Positions 8,621 to 16,474 of a DNA stretch of 64,000 nucleotides are shown piece after piece (the stretch's first letter is position 1; the number at the start of each line of letters is the position of its first letter). Origin of the DNA: Lachnospiraceae bacterium (lineage in GTDB: Bacteria; Bacillota; Clostridia; Lachnospirales; Lachnospiraceae). Position numbers and translations under genes: made by a program. The DNA lies in contig AP025576.1 of the NCBI GenBank assembly GCA_022845955.1, forward strand, positions 3,410,001 through 3,474,000, written 5' to 3'. The notes under the pieces are model-generated. The model saw nothing but the letters and a program-made list of their open reading frames with translations, did no database searches and had not been told where the DNA came from.

Positions 8621-9664
8621 ATGGTAACCATCAAGCAAATAGCGGAAGAACTGGGAATAAGCCCCACAACGGTATCCAATGTCATCAACGGGCGTACCGG
8701 CAAAATGTCGGCGGAAACCAGGAAAAAGATTGAAGAAGCCCTGTGGAAATACCACTATGAGGTGGCGGGCAAGAGCGGCGGCATGGCGGCGGAAGAGAAT
8801 ATGATCGCAGTGGGATTCTGTATGGGACAGAACAAAAATGTCCTGACGGATCCCTTCTGCGGAGAGCTTCTGGGTGCGATCCAAAGGGCGGTGAAGGAAT
8901 ACGGCAGGTATATTGTGATTGATGTACCGGAGACGGAAGAGGATCTGCTCCGCCTGTGCGCCCCCTGGAATATAGACGGGGCGATTGTTCTGGGCTGGAA
9001 TCCGGAGCAGTGTTCCAGGCTTCAGAAAAAAATGGGGAAGCCTCTTGTTTTTATCGATTCCTGTTTTGAGGATAATGAGGAATATGATAACATTGGCCTG
9101 CAGGACTATGAAGGGGCCTTTGAACTGATCTCCTATCTCCTCCGTCTGGGGCACCGGTCCATCGCTTTTTTCTCGGATCAGGAGTCTCCTCTTGCCAGCA
9201 ACCGGGAACGGCTGAAGGGGTATCAGGATGCGCGGAAGGCTTATGGACTTCCTTTTTCACAGGAGGATTTCTTTTTTCTGCCGGAAAATAAAACGCTGCG
9301 TCATGAAGTGCTGCGCCAGTTTGTGAGAAAAGACGGGAGAAACTACAGTGCGGCTTTTTTTGTTTCCGATTATTATGCGAATGAAGCGATCAGTGTATTT
9401 TATTCCAAAGGGCTGCATGTGCCGGAGGATATTTCCGTGGCAGGTTTTGATGATAATATCTATGCAAGGCTTTCCCGGCCGGCGCTGACCACAGTACGGC
9501 AGCTTCCGGAAGAAAAGGGGAAACAGGCGGTCGATCTGCTGATGAAACGGATCCGGGGAGTGGATTGCCCGGTACGTTCCCTGTCGCTTCCCACCGAGTT
9601 GATCGTGCGGGAAAGTACCAGGGCCGTATTCCCTTCCGGCGGGCAGGAAAGGGAAACGCGGTGA
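8621..9664 (+). CDS. LacI family transcriptional regulator
   Basis: 347 residues. The N-terminal helix-turn-helix reads IKQIAEELGISPTTVSNVIN, the standard LacI DNA-reading head with the hinge helix after it. The rest is a periplasmic-binding-protein-like effector domain ending in the usual SLPTELIVRES strand. It probably represses, and is relieved by a sugar. It lies directly before the alpha-glucosidase and ABC transporter operon, the most likely target; the divergent GH43/GH127 region is a second candidate. A hairpin begins within its stop codon. Confidence 0.93.
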   Translation: MVTIKQIAEELGISPTTVSNVINGRTGKMSAETRKKIEEALWKYHYEVAGKSGGMAAEENMIAVGFCMGQNKNVLTDPFCGELLGAIQRAVKEYGRYIVIDVPETEEDLLRLCAPWNIDGAIVLGWNPEQCSRLQKKMGKPLVFIDSCFEDNEEYDNIGLQDYEGAFELISYLLRLGHRSIAFFSDQESPLASNRERLKGYQDARKAYGLPFSQEDFFFLPENKTLRHEVLRQFVRKDGRNYSAAFFVSDYYANEAISVFYSKGLHVPEDISVAGFDDNIYARLSRPALTTVRQLPEEKGKQAVDLLMKRIRGVDCPVRSLSLPTELIVRESTRAVFPSGGQERETR

Positions 9665-9683
9665 TTCCTTTTCCAAAGGAATC
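9663..9683. terminator. Small hairpin at the lacI-type gene stop
   Basis: GATTCCTTT and AAAGGAATC form a perfect 9-bp stem with a 3-base loop, starting at the stop codon. No T-run follows, so it is either a weak terminator or an RNA-end protector. A much better terminator follows at 9750. Confidence 0.4.
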
Positions 9684-9733
9684 AAGGTCCTGTTTATACC
9701 CCAATAACCCTCGCGGCGTGTATCTTCCTGGTT

Positions 9734-9752
9734 CGCTGTCCGCAGGAATAAA
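9734..9752 (+). repeat. Short repeat shared with 18673-18691
   Basis: CGCTGTCCGCAGGAATAAA here matches 18 of 19 bases at 18673-18691. Both copies are in non-coding DNA just before a downstream gene, and each is preceded by pyrimidine-rich sequence. It may be the end of a dispersed non-coding element typical of the host genome. Confidence 0.4.
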
Positions 9753-9796
9753 CAGTTTGTAATTGTGCATTCTATCCAATTACAGACTGTTTTTTT
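9750..9796 (+). terminator. Intrinsic terminator after the LacI-type gene
   Basis: A 15-base stem (9750-9764 with 9778-9792, one G-U wobble) encloses a 13-base loop and runs into seven T residues at 9790-9796. It separates the regulator gene from the alpha-glucosidase operon. Confidence 0.75.
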
Positions 9797-9806
9797 GTGC
9801 AATAAA

Positions 9807-9848
9807 TTGGTTTTGCAGAACACTTATTGAACAACCTGACAAAACCAA
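9807..9848. promoter_or_regulatory. Inverted repeat and possible promoter before the alpha-glucosidase operon
   Basis: TTGGTTTTG (9807-9815) and CAAAACCAA (9840-9848) are perfect inverted copies 24 bases apart. A weak promoter, TTGAAC then 17 bases then TACTCT, would place the right arm between -35 and -10, a sensible repressor position. The remaining leader to 9919 shows nothing else. The promoter and the link to the LacI-type protein are inference. Confidence 0.35.
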
Positions 9849-9919
9849 CTACTCTTTAAAGCAGAAAGACAGATGCCGGATACGCAAAAATAGGTGACAG
9901 TTCAGAAAGGGGATTCTAT

Positions 9920-11587
9920 ATGGAAAACAAAAAGACAAAATGGTGGCAGAAAGCAGTGATTTATCAGATTTATCCGAGAAGCTTTTACGACAGCAATGCG
10001 GACGGGATAGGCGATTTACAGGGGATTATAAAGAAACTGCCTTATCTGCAGGAGCTTGGGATTGACGCGATCTGGCTGTCTCCCGTGTTCCGTTCCCCGC
10101 AGGATGATAACGGATATGACATTTCCGATTACCAGGACATTGATCCTATATTCGGGAACCTGCAGGATATGGATGAACTGATTGCTGAGGCGAAGAAACG
10201 GGGGATCCGGATTATTATGGATCTGGTTTTGAACCACAGTTCGGATGAGCACCCCTGGTTTCTGGAAGCGAAAAAAAGCAAAGATAATCCGTACCATGAT
10301 TATTATGTATGGCGCGACGGCATAGAGGGAAGCGAAGCATTCCCAGGAAGCGAAGCATCTCCGGGAGGTTATCCCAACGATTTGAAGTCGGCCTTCTGCG
10401 GCCCGGCCTGGGAATGGGTGCCGGAATGCGGACAGTATTATCTCCATCAGTTTTCCGTGAAGCAGCCGGATTTGAACTGGGAAAACCCGAAGCTGCGCAA
10501 AGCCATATACGATATGATAAACTGGTGGATTGACCGGGGCGTGGGCGGTTTCCGCCTGGATGTCATCGACCTGATTGGTAAAGATACGGATAACTGTGTC
10601 ATGGCGGAAGGCCCCATGCTGCATCCCTATATCAGGGAAATGAGCAGCGCCGCCTTCCAGAGAGCGGATTTGGTGACGGTAGGCGAGGCGTGGAGCGCAA
10701 CCCCGGAAAGGGCATTCCTGTACAGCAATCCCGATGGTTCAGAGCTTTCCATGGTATTCCAGTTTGAACACATGCTGCTGGATCAGCAGCCCGGAAAAGA
10801 AAAATGGGACTTGGCTCCTCTTCCTTTTGTGGAATTTAAGAAGGTGTTTACGAAATGGCAGCAGAGCCTGTACCAGAAAGGCTGGAACAGCCTGTTCCTG
10901 GATAACCATGACCTGCCCCGTGCCGTATCCCATTTCGGAAATGATGAAAAATACCGTGTGGAATCGGCTAAAATGCTGGCAACCATGATACACGGCATGC
11001 AGGGGACCCCTTACATTTATCAGGGGGAAGAACTGGGCATGACAAATGTGAGATTTGATATCGAAGAGTACAGGGATATCGAGCTTTTGAATATGTATAA
11101 GGAACGTATGGAAAAGGGATACGAGGAACAGGAAATCATGCGTTCCATCTATACCAAAGGCAGGGATAATGCAAGAACCCCCATGCAGTGGGATGAAAGC
11201 CCCAACGCCGGATTTACCGCTGGGACCCCCTGGATCCGCTGCAACCCCAACTATACGGTAATCAATGCCCAGGAAGCGCTGGTGGATCAGGATTCTGTTT
11301 TCCATTATTACCAGAAGCTGATTGCTCTGCGAAAACAGGAGGCTGTTCTGATCGAAGGCTGGTATGAGCCTGTCATGGAAGAGGACACGGATATTTTTGC
11401 CTATACCAGAGAAAATGGAACGGATAAGCTTCTGGTGCTCTGCAACTTTAAAGAACAGCCCCAGACACGCACCCTTGCGGAAGAATGGAAAAACGGGGAA
11501 GTTCTGATTTCCAATTATCCGGACAGCTGTGCGGACGGAAAATTGCGGCCCTATGAAGCGATGATGATAAAGGTGAGAAAGGGGTAA
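9920..11587 (+). CDS. GH13 alpha-glucosidase / oligo-1,6-glucosidase type
   Basis: 555 residues, the normal length of the GH13_31 subfamily, cytoplasmic. The four GH13 regions are visible: DLVLNHSS, GFRLDVIDLIGK with the nucleophile Asp, VGEAWSA with the acid/base Glu, and FLDNHDLPR with the transition-state Asp. These enzymes release glucose from the non-reducing end of isomalto-, malto- or sucrose-type sugars. It heads an operon with a sugar-binding lipoprotein and two permeases, seven bases ahead of the lipoprotein gene. An 18-bp tandem pair adds the residues SEAFPGSEASPGG into a surface loop near residue 137, not a usual part of the family. Confidence 0.92.
   Translation: MENKKTKWWQKAVIYQIYPRSFYDSNADGIGDLQGIIKKLPYLQELGIDAIWLSPVFRSPQDDNGYDISDYQDIDPIFGNLQDMDELIAEAKKRGIRIIMDLVLNHSSDEHPWFLEAKKSKDNPYHDYYVWRDGIEGSEAFPGSEASPGGYPNDLKSAFCGPAWEWVPECGQYYLHQFSVKQPDLNWENPKLRKAIYDMINWWIDRGVGGFRLDVIDLIGKDTDNCVMAEGPMLHPYIREMSSAAFQRADLVTVGEAWSATPERAFLYSNPDGSELSMVFQFEHMLLDQQPGKEKWDLAPLPFVEFKKVFTKWQQSLYQKGWNSLFLDNHDLPRAVSHFGNDEKYRVESAKMLATMIHGMQGTPYIYQGEELGMTNVRFDIEEYRDIELLNMYKERMEKGYEEQEIMRSIYTKGRDNARTPMQWDESPNAGFTAGTPWIRCNPNYTVINAQEALVDQDSVFHYYQKLIALRKQEAVLIEGWYEPVMEEDTDIFAYTRENGTDKLLVLCNFKEQPQTRTLAEEWKNGEVLISNYPDSCADGKLRPYEAMMIKVRKG
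10328..10363 (+). repeat. 18-bp in-frame tandem pair inside the GH13 gene
   Basis: Two 18-base units starting GGAAGCGAAGCAT match at 15 of 18 positions. The first 16 bases of unit one occur as the exact reverse complement in the unrelated gene at 46269-46286, also as a tandem pair. Being multiples of three, the units keep the frame. Confidence 0.7.
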
Positions 11588-11594
11588 TGCCAAT

Positions 11595-12905
11595 ATGAGA
11601 AAACGGGGGAAAACAGCGGCATATCTGACGCTGGCAGCGGTAACGGCCATGATGGCTGTGCTGCCGGGCTGCGCTCAGACGGCCGGGAAGGGCATAATCG
11701 AAATAGAACTTGTCCAGTATAAACAGGAGGCCGTGGAGGTCTTTGAAATGCTGGAAGAAAAATTTAATGCCACCCATGATAACATCCATCTGACAATAGA
11801 ATCGCCCAATGATGCGATGACCATCCTGAAAACCCGTTTTATCAGGGAGGATGCGCCGGATATTATAGGGATAGGCGGAGATATCAACTACTCCAATTTC
11901 CTGGATTCCGAGATGCTTATGGATATTTCCGATTATCAGGGCCTTGCGGACATCAACCCATCGTATCTGACCATTGACAAGCAGCTGGAATTCATCCCCA
12001 AGGACGGCACCTATGCGGTTCCCTATGTGGCAAATGCAGCAGGGGTGTTGTATAACCGTACGATGTTTGAAGAGAACGGCTGGGAAATCCCAACGACCTG
12101 GAGTGAATTTACGAACCTGTGCGATACCATACAGGCGGCAGGCATGCAGCCTCTGTATTTCGGCTTTAAGGATACCTGGAACTGTCTGGCTCCCTGGAAC
12201 GCCATAGCTGTGGATTTGGCCCCTGCAGATGTCTGCAGCCAGGTGAATAAAGGAGAAACCACATTTACCGCACAGTACCGGGAGGTGGCGGAACGGATGA
12301 TGGAGCTTCTTCCCTATGGACAAAAAGATCCCTTCTCATACGGTTATAACGATGCCTGTACCGCCTTTGCCCGCGGACAGTCCGCCATGTTTACCATCGG
12401 CAGCTATGCGGTGCCCCAGATCAAATCCGTGAACCCGGATATCGATATCGACACCTTTGTCCTGCCCGCCAGCGAAAACGCGGAAGACAACGTTCTGAAC
12501 TCCGGGATTGACCTCCAGTTTTCCGTTCTGGCCGACTGCCCTGAAAAAGAAGCGGCCTATGAAGTGCTGGATTTTCTCCTTGCGGATGAGAACGTACAGG
12601 CGTATCTGGATGACCAGAATGCCGTACCCTGTAAAAACGGAGACTTCCAGCTTCCGTCCATGCTGGACGGTGTGGCCGGTTACATCAAAGAAGGGAAAAT
12701 GGTGGACTACCAGGATCACCATTATCCCACGGAAATGGCAGTGGACGCCCTGATACAGACCTTTCTTATTGAAAAGGATACCGATGCGTTCCTGAAAAGA
12801 TTTGACCAGGAATGGCAGCGCTATAACAGGGATTTAATCTCGAAGGTGCAGCAGTATGAAAAAGAGCACCCGGATACCGGTGCCGAAGGGGGGACGAATC
12901 CATGA
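11595..12905 (+). CDS. Sugar ABC transporter substrate-binding lipoprotein
   Basis: 436 residues of the family 1 solute-binding type. The signal peptide ends in the lipobox LPGC near residue 27, so the mature protein is lipid-anchored on the outer face of the membrane. The mature part binds an alpha-glucoside if the operon context (GH13 upstream, MalF/MalG-type permeases downstream) is a guide. Its stop overlaps the next start as ATGA, indicating translational coupling. No ATPase is encoded nearby, so a shared MsmK-type ATPase encoded elsewhere is expected; that is family knowledge, not seen here. Confidence 0.9.
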   Translation: MRKRGKTAAYLTLAAVTAMMAVLPGCAQTAGKGIIEIELVQYKQEAVEVFEMLEEKFNATHDNIHLTIESPNDAMTILKTRFIREDAPDIIGIGGDINYSNFLDSEMLMDISDYQGLADINPSYLTIDKQLEFIPKDGTYAVPYVANAAGVLYNRTMFEENGWEIPTTWSEFTNLCDTIQAAGMQPLYFGFKDTWNCLAPWNAIAVDLAPADVCSQVNKGETTFTAQYREVAERMMELLPYGQKDPFSYGYNDACTAFARGQSAMFTIGSYAVPQIKSVNPDIDIDTFVLPASENAEDNVLNSGIDLQFSVLADCPEKEAAYEVLDFLLADENVQAYLDDQNAVPCKNGDFQLPSMLDGVAGYIKEGKMVDYQDHHYPTEMAVDALIQTFLIEKDTDAFLKRFDQEWQRYNRDLISKVQQYEKEHPDTGAEGGTNP

Positions 12906-13783
12906 ACAAAAAGAAAAAAATGAGTGACCGAAACAGGACCTTCCTGCTGATTACCATTCCCATACTGCTTTTGTTTTTCTGCTTTAACACCCTGCCTCTT
13001 CTCAAGGGCTTTCTCTACAGCTTTACCAACTTTAAAGGCTACGGAAGCTATGATTATGTGGGACTGCGGAATTATGCCGACCTCTTTCAGGATGCCCGAG
13101 TGGGAAAATCCTACCTCTTTACATTTAAATTCGCCCTGGTTTCCACCATTCTGGTGAATGTTCTGAGCCTGATTCTGGCCCTTGGGCTGAACAGCAGGAT
13201 TAAAGGCAAGAGCGCGCTTCGCGGTATCTATTTCATCCCCAATGTGCTGGGCGGGTTGGTGGTAGGCTACATTTTCAGTTACCTTTTCACCTATATTCTG
13301 CCGGCTCTTGGCCAGGCGGCGGGTATTGATGCCCTGAGTACCAGCCTTTTGTCCGGAACCGGAACGGCCTGGTTTGCCATTGTGCTCGTATGCTCCTGGC
13401 AGTCCATTGCCATGAATACTATTATTTATATATCCGGCCTGCAGACCGTTCCCGAGGATGTGTATGAAGCGGGCGCCATAGACGGCGTATCGGGCTGGAA
13501 GAAATTCCGGAGCCTGACCTTTCCGCTGATTATCCCGTTTTTCTCCATCAATATGGTACTTTGCATGAAAAATTTCCTCATGGTATTCGATCAGATCATG
13601 GCACTGACCAAAGGCGGGCCGGCGCAAAGCACGGAATCCATTTCCTATCTCATTTATAACAACGGTATGAGCGGAGGACAGTTCGGATTCCAGAGTGCCA
13701 ATGCCTTTATCTTCTTTATCGTAATAGTAGCCATATCCGTCATCCAGATGCGAATCACCGGTAAGAAGGAGGAGCAGCTATGA
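12902..13783 (+). CDS. Sugar ABC transporter permease, MalF type
   Basis: 293 residues with six predicted membrane segments. The cytoplasmic EAA loop reads EAGAIDGVSGWKKFRSLTFPLI, near residue 190, and contacts the ATPase. The gene overlaps both neighbours by four bases (ATGA at each end), so binding protein and both permeases are made together. Confidence 0.92.
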   Translation: MNKKKKMSDRNRTFLLITIPILLLFFCFNTLPLLKGFLYSFTNFKGYGSYDYVGLRNYADLFQDARVGKSYLFTFKFALVSTILVNVLSLILALGLNSRIKGKSALRGIYFIPNVLGGLVVGYIFSYLFTYILPALGQAAGIDALSTSLLSGTGTAWFAIVLVCSWQSIAMNTIIYISGLQTVPEDVYEAGAIDGVSGWKKFRSLTFPLIIPFFSINMVLCMKNFLMVFDQIMALTKGGPAQSTESISYLIYNNGMSGGQFGFQSANAFIFFIVIVAISVIQMRITGKKEEQL

Positions 13784-14631
13784 AAAAAAGACAGCAAAAA
13801 GGGACCGGACGGGTCAACTGGCCCATTACGGTTCTGTTGATTCTGGGAAGCCTGACGATTTTCTTCCCCTTATATATGGCGATTGTGATAGCCTTCAAAA
13901 AGCCCTCTGAAATGACCAACGATATCGCCGGTATTCTTTCCCTGCCCTCGGCCTTCCGTTTGGATAATTTTACGGAAGCCATGCGGGTAACCGATTTCTG
14001 GCGTTCCCTGGGAAACAGTCTGCTCATTACCTGTATTGTCATTCTCATTGCCATGGCCGTCCACTCTCTGGCGGGCTATGCAATCGGACGGAATATGGCG
14101 CACAGCCGCTTTTACAATTTTGTATACCTGTATATCGTGAGCGGTATGTTCGTCCCCTTTGCTATCCTCATGATGCCCCTGGTAAAAAAGACGGCCCAGA
14201 TAGGCCTGGCAAACCGGGCGGGAGTCATCCTTTTATATGTGGTTTTCTATATGCCAATGAACCTGCTTCTCTATGCAGGTTACCTGAAAAACATCCCGCT
14301 GGCTCTGGAAGAAGCCGCGAGAGTGGACGGAGCCAGCACATGGGCCACCTACTGGAAAATCATCTTTCCTATCATGAAACCCATGCATGCAACGGTAGCC
14401 GTGCTCACCGCACTGGGAACCTGGAATGACGTAATGACTCCTCTGGTCATCATGTCCGGAACCGGGCACAATACCCTACCTCTCGCACAGCTGAACTTCC
14501 AGACACAATTCGGTACCAACTACAACCTGGCGTTCGCTTCTTACCTGCTGGCGCTGCTGCCTATCCTGGTTTTCTATCTGTTCTGCCAGAAACAGATCTT
14601 GAATGGGGTGGTGAACGGGGCGGTGAAGTAA
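13780..14631 (+). CDS. Sugar ABC transporter permease, MalG type
   Basis: 283 residues with six membrane segments. The EAA loop EEAARVDGASTWATYWKIIF lies near residue 175. It pairs with the MalF-type permease to form the membrane channel. It is the last gene of the operon, followed after 90 bases by a strong intrinsic terminator. Confidence 0.92.
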   Translation: MKKRQQKGTGRVNWPITVLLILGSLTIFFPLYMAIVIAFKKPSEMTNDIAGILSLPSAFRLDNFTEAMRVTDFWRSLGNSLLITCIVILIAMAVHSLAGYAIGRNMAHSRFYNFVYLYIVSGMFVPFAILMMPLVKKTAQIGLANRAGVILLYVVFYMPMNLLLYAGYLKNIPLALEEAARVDGASTWATYWKIIFPIMKPMHATVAVLTALGTWNDVMTPLVIMSGTGHNTLPLAQLNFQTQFGTNYNLAFASYLLALLPILVFYLFCQKQILNGVVNGAVK

Positions 14632-14722
14632 GGAGCCATTTACAATAATGACAAAGCGGAAAAACCGTTACAATTAATTTTTTTCTGGTCAGTATCCCAA
14701 AAAAGAAGAATGCAGCATGATA

Positions 14723-14753
14723 AAAAAGCAGATGCGTAATGCATCTGCTTTTT
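14723..14753 (+). terminator. Intrinsic terminator of the alpha-glucoside operon
   Basis: AAAAAGCAGATGC pairs perfectly with GCATCTGCTTTTT across the 5-base loop GTAAT, giving a 13-base stem that ends in five T residues. The A-run on the left side would let it work in the reverse direction too. Confidence 0.85.
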
Positions 14754-14823
14754 GCGTACGGATTCTTCCTGCGGGCTTCATTCCTCTATTCGTGATTTCA
14801 GGCTTATGACTTTCCGGTTTTCA

Positions 14824-14851
14824 TTTCGCAAAATCTCACCTTATGCGAAAA
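14824..14851 (-). repeat. Left copy of 28-bp inverted repeat flanking the recombinase
   Basis: Reads TTTCGC, one variable base, then AAATCTCACCTTATGCGAAAA. The reverse complement occurs at 16384-16411 with 27 of 28 bases identical, 1532 bases away. Each copy is itself an imperfect palindrome (TTTCGC...GCGAAA) around an asymmetric centre. It could be a recombination crossover site or an operator of the XRE regulator. Confidence 0.75.
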
Positions 14852-14869
14852 TTAGAGTAAGTTTTAAAC

Positions 14870-15042
14870 TGACATTATATGGTAATTATAAACTCAACAC
14901 TGGAATTTATTGTAAGACAAGTTTTGTATTTTGTCAATTAATGCGTAAAAAAAGATATTGGAATGTCATTTTCTGACATGAAAAGCAAAAAATACCTTGA
15001 AATGACATTGTCAAAAAACATACCGGACCGTCTTATCCGGTA
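14870..15042. promoter_or_regulatory. Cluster of TGACA motifs and a hairpin upstream of the recombinase gene
   Basis: TGACA or its complement TGTCA occurs six times: 14870, 14932, 14964, 14974, 15003 and 15009. Two pairs are inverted repeats: ATGTCA/TGACAT at 14963-14979 and TGACA-T-TGTCA at 15003-15013. A hairpin TACCGGA/TCCGGTA follows at 15021-15042 and the palindrome CAAACGTTTG at 15048-15057. Repeated short motifs in front of a recombinase gene fit arm-type binding sites or regulator sites. The rest of 14754-15124 shows no gene. Confidence 0.4.
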
Positions 15043-15087
15043 AATTACAAACGTTTGAGTTGCCATAGGTGTTGCAGTTAATTTATG

Positions 15088-15106
15088 AGCCGTCAAATAT
15101 TTCGTC
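15088..15106 (+). repeat. Left direct repeat at the recombinase gene
   Basis: AGCCGTCAAATATTTCGTC matches the sequence at 16321-16339 at 16 of 19 positions in the same orientation. The two copies sit tightly on either side of the recombinase gene, as expected for its own binding or crossover sites. Confidence 0.5.
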
Positions 15107-15124
15107 GAAAATGTGGAGGAGTCT

Positions 15125-16282
15125 ATGGCAAGAAAAGGGGAAAATATCTACAAAAGGAAGGATGGCCGCTGGGAAGGGAGATACCACAGGGAAAACGCGC
15201 CGGACGGACGGAAAAGATACGGTTCCGTGTATGGCAGGACTTACAGGGAAGTGAAGGAAAAGCTTGTTCTGAAGAAGAGAGAACAACTGACGGAACAAGA
15301 CAATTGCGGCCGCCTGCCTGCCGGTTACACAATGGGAGAAGCGGCACGCCTTTGGCTGGAGGAACGGAAAGGCGGTTGGAAGGAGTCTACCTTTGCCACC
15401 TACCGTTCCATCGTGGAAAAACATATTCTGCCCGGGGTCGGTTCCCAACAGATAAAGGCCTGGAATACCGTTTCCTGCCGGAAATATTTTAAAACGCTGC
15501 GGGAGGGAAACAAAGGAAAAGGACTGTCTGCAAACTATCTCCACCAGATCGGTATTATTATTGACCAGATCCTGCAGGTCGTTGAAGAAAAATACCAATG
15601 CGGCAGGCTGGAACACCCGCATACCTCTTCCGTGCCGAAGCACAGAACGATACAGACACCTCCGGATGCGGATATCCGGAAGCTGGAGGAATACCTGCAA
15701 TCGGAAGCTTTGAATGGGGATGTAACCTGTATGGGTATTCTGCTGACCGGCTGCAGCGGAATCCGGATTGGAGAGCTTTGTGCCTTGCGGTGGGAGGATA
15801 TCCGTTTTGACAAGGGAACTATGCATATCGGGAAAACGTTGCAGAGAATACGAACCTTCCGGGATAATAACTCAGAAGAGGAGGAGCATCCCCGGACAGG
15901 AACGAAAATAACAATCACAACGCCAAAATCCCTGAATTCGGACAGGGAGATTCCCCTCCCGGACTATCTTCTGTGTCTTCTGCAAAAAAAGAAAGGAAAC
16001 AAAAATGGCTACCTTCTTCCGGGAAAGAAAAAAGAATATACCGAACCGAGGACCCTGCAGTACCGATTCCGGAAAATCCTGGACACACTTGGCCTGCCCT
16101 CCTTTAACTTTCATATGCTCCGTCATATCTTTGCAACCAACTGCATTTCCCATGGATTTGACATGAAAACAGTAAGCGAACTGCTGGGGCATTCCAATGT
16201 GACTACCACGATGCATATCTATGTCCATTCGGATATGGAACGGAAAAAAATGCTCATGGCCGGTTACCGCATGACGGCTTAG
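15125..16282 (+). CDS. Tyrosine recombinase / site-specific integrase
   Basis: 385 residues from ATG 15125 with GGAGG five bases upstream (an in-frame GTG twelve bases earlier overlaps that site). The N-terminus GENIYKRKDGRWEGRY is the AP2-like arm-binding domain of Tn916/phage-type integrases; a SAM-like core-binding domain follows. The catalytic set is complete: Arg in GIRIGELCALRW, Lys in TPKSLNSDREIPL, HMLRH, LGHSNVTTTMHIY with the final Tyr as nucleophile. No other phage or transposon genes lie nearby. It stands directly before an XRE regulator and the capsule regulatory genes, so a DNA switch for surface polysaccharide is a serious possibility. Confidence 0.9.
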   Translation: MARKGENIYKRKDGRWEGRYHRENAPDGRKRYGSVYGRTYREVKEKLVLKKREQLTEQDNCGRLPAGYTMGEAARLWLEERKGGWKESTFATYRSIVEKHILPGVGSQQIKAWNTVSCRKYFKTLREGNKGKGLSANYLHQIGIIIDQILQVVEEKYQCGRLEHPHTSSVPKHRTIQTPPDADIRKLEEYLQSEALNGDVTCMGILLTGCSGIRIGELCALRWEDIRFDKGTMHIGKTLQRIRTFRDNNSEEEEHPRTGTKITITTPKSLNSDREIPLPDYLLCLLQKKKGNKNGYLLPGKKKEYTEPRTLQYRFRKILDTLGLPSFNFHMLRHIFATNCISHGFDMKTVSELLGHSNVTTTMHIYVHSDMERKKMLMAGYRMTA

Positions 16283-16328
16283 CCGGGAAAGAAAGAGAAT
16301 TCTTTCGATATTTATTTCTAAGCCGTCA
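16272..16328. repeat. 11-bp inverted repeat at the end of the recombinase gene
   Basis: TGACGGCTTAG (16272-16282, the last codons and stop) and CTAAGCCGTCA (16318-16328) are perfect inverted copies. The right arm is part of the direct repeat at 16321. No T-run follows on the plus strand, so a terminator role is unlikely; it looks more like paired protein-binding half-sites. Confidence 0.5.
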
Positions 16329-16339
16329 AAAAAATCGTC
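16321..16339 (+). repeat. Right direct repeat at the recombinase gene
   Basis: AGCCGTCAAAAAAATCGTC, partner of 15088-15106 (16 of 19 bases identical). With it, the recombinase gene is bounded by direct repeats inside the larger inverted repeat. Confidence 0.5.
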
Positions 16340-16383
16340 ATTACTACTACACATATATAGAACGTATCTGCTTCCTGCGCGTT

Positions 16384-16411
16384 TTTTCGCATAAGGTGAG
16401 ATTTAGCGAAA
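16384..16411 (+). repeat. Right copy of 28-bp inverted repeat, before the XRE gene
   Basis: Starts TTTTCGCATAAGGTGAGA and ends TTTAGCGAAA; the reverse complement lies at 14824-14851. It ends 63 bases before the XRE-regulator ATG, a good place for an autoregulatory operator, and also a good place for the edge of an invertible segment. Confidence 0.75.
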
Positions 16412-16474
16412 AACAGCGGTAACCGTTTGGATTCATTGTATAACAGATCGGAGTGCTTCGGAAGGTGGGAAAGA

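Noticed and set aside
16272..16328. Inverted repeat after the recombinase as an intrinsic terminator
   Set aside because: It is followed by A residues rather than T on the plus strand, and on the minus strand the T-run precedes the stem.
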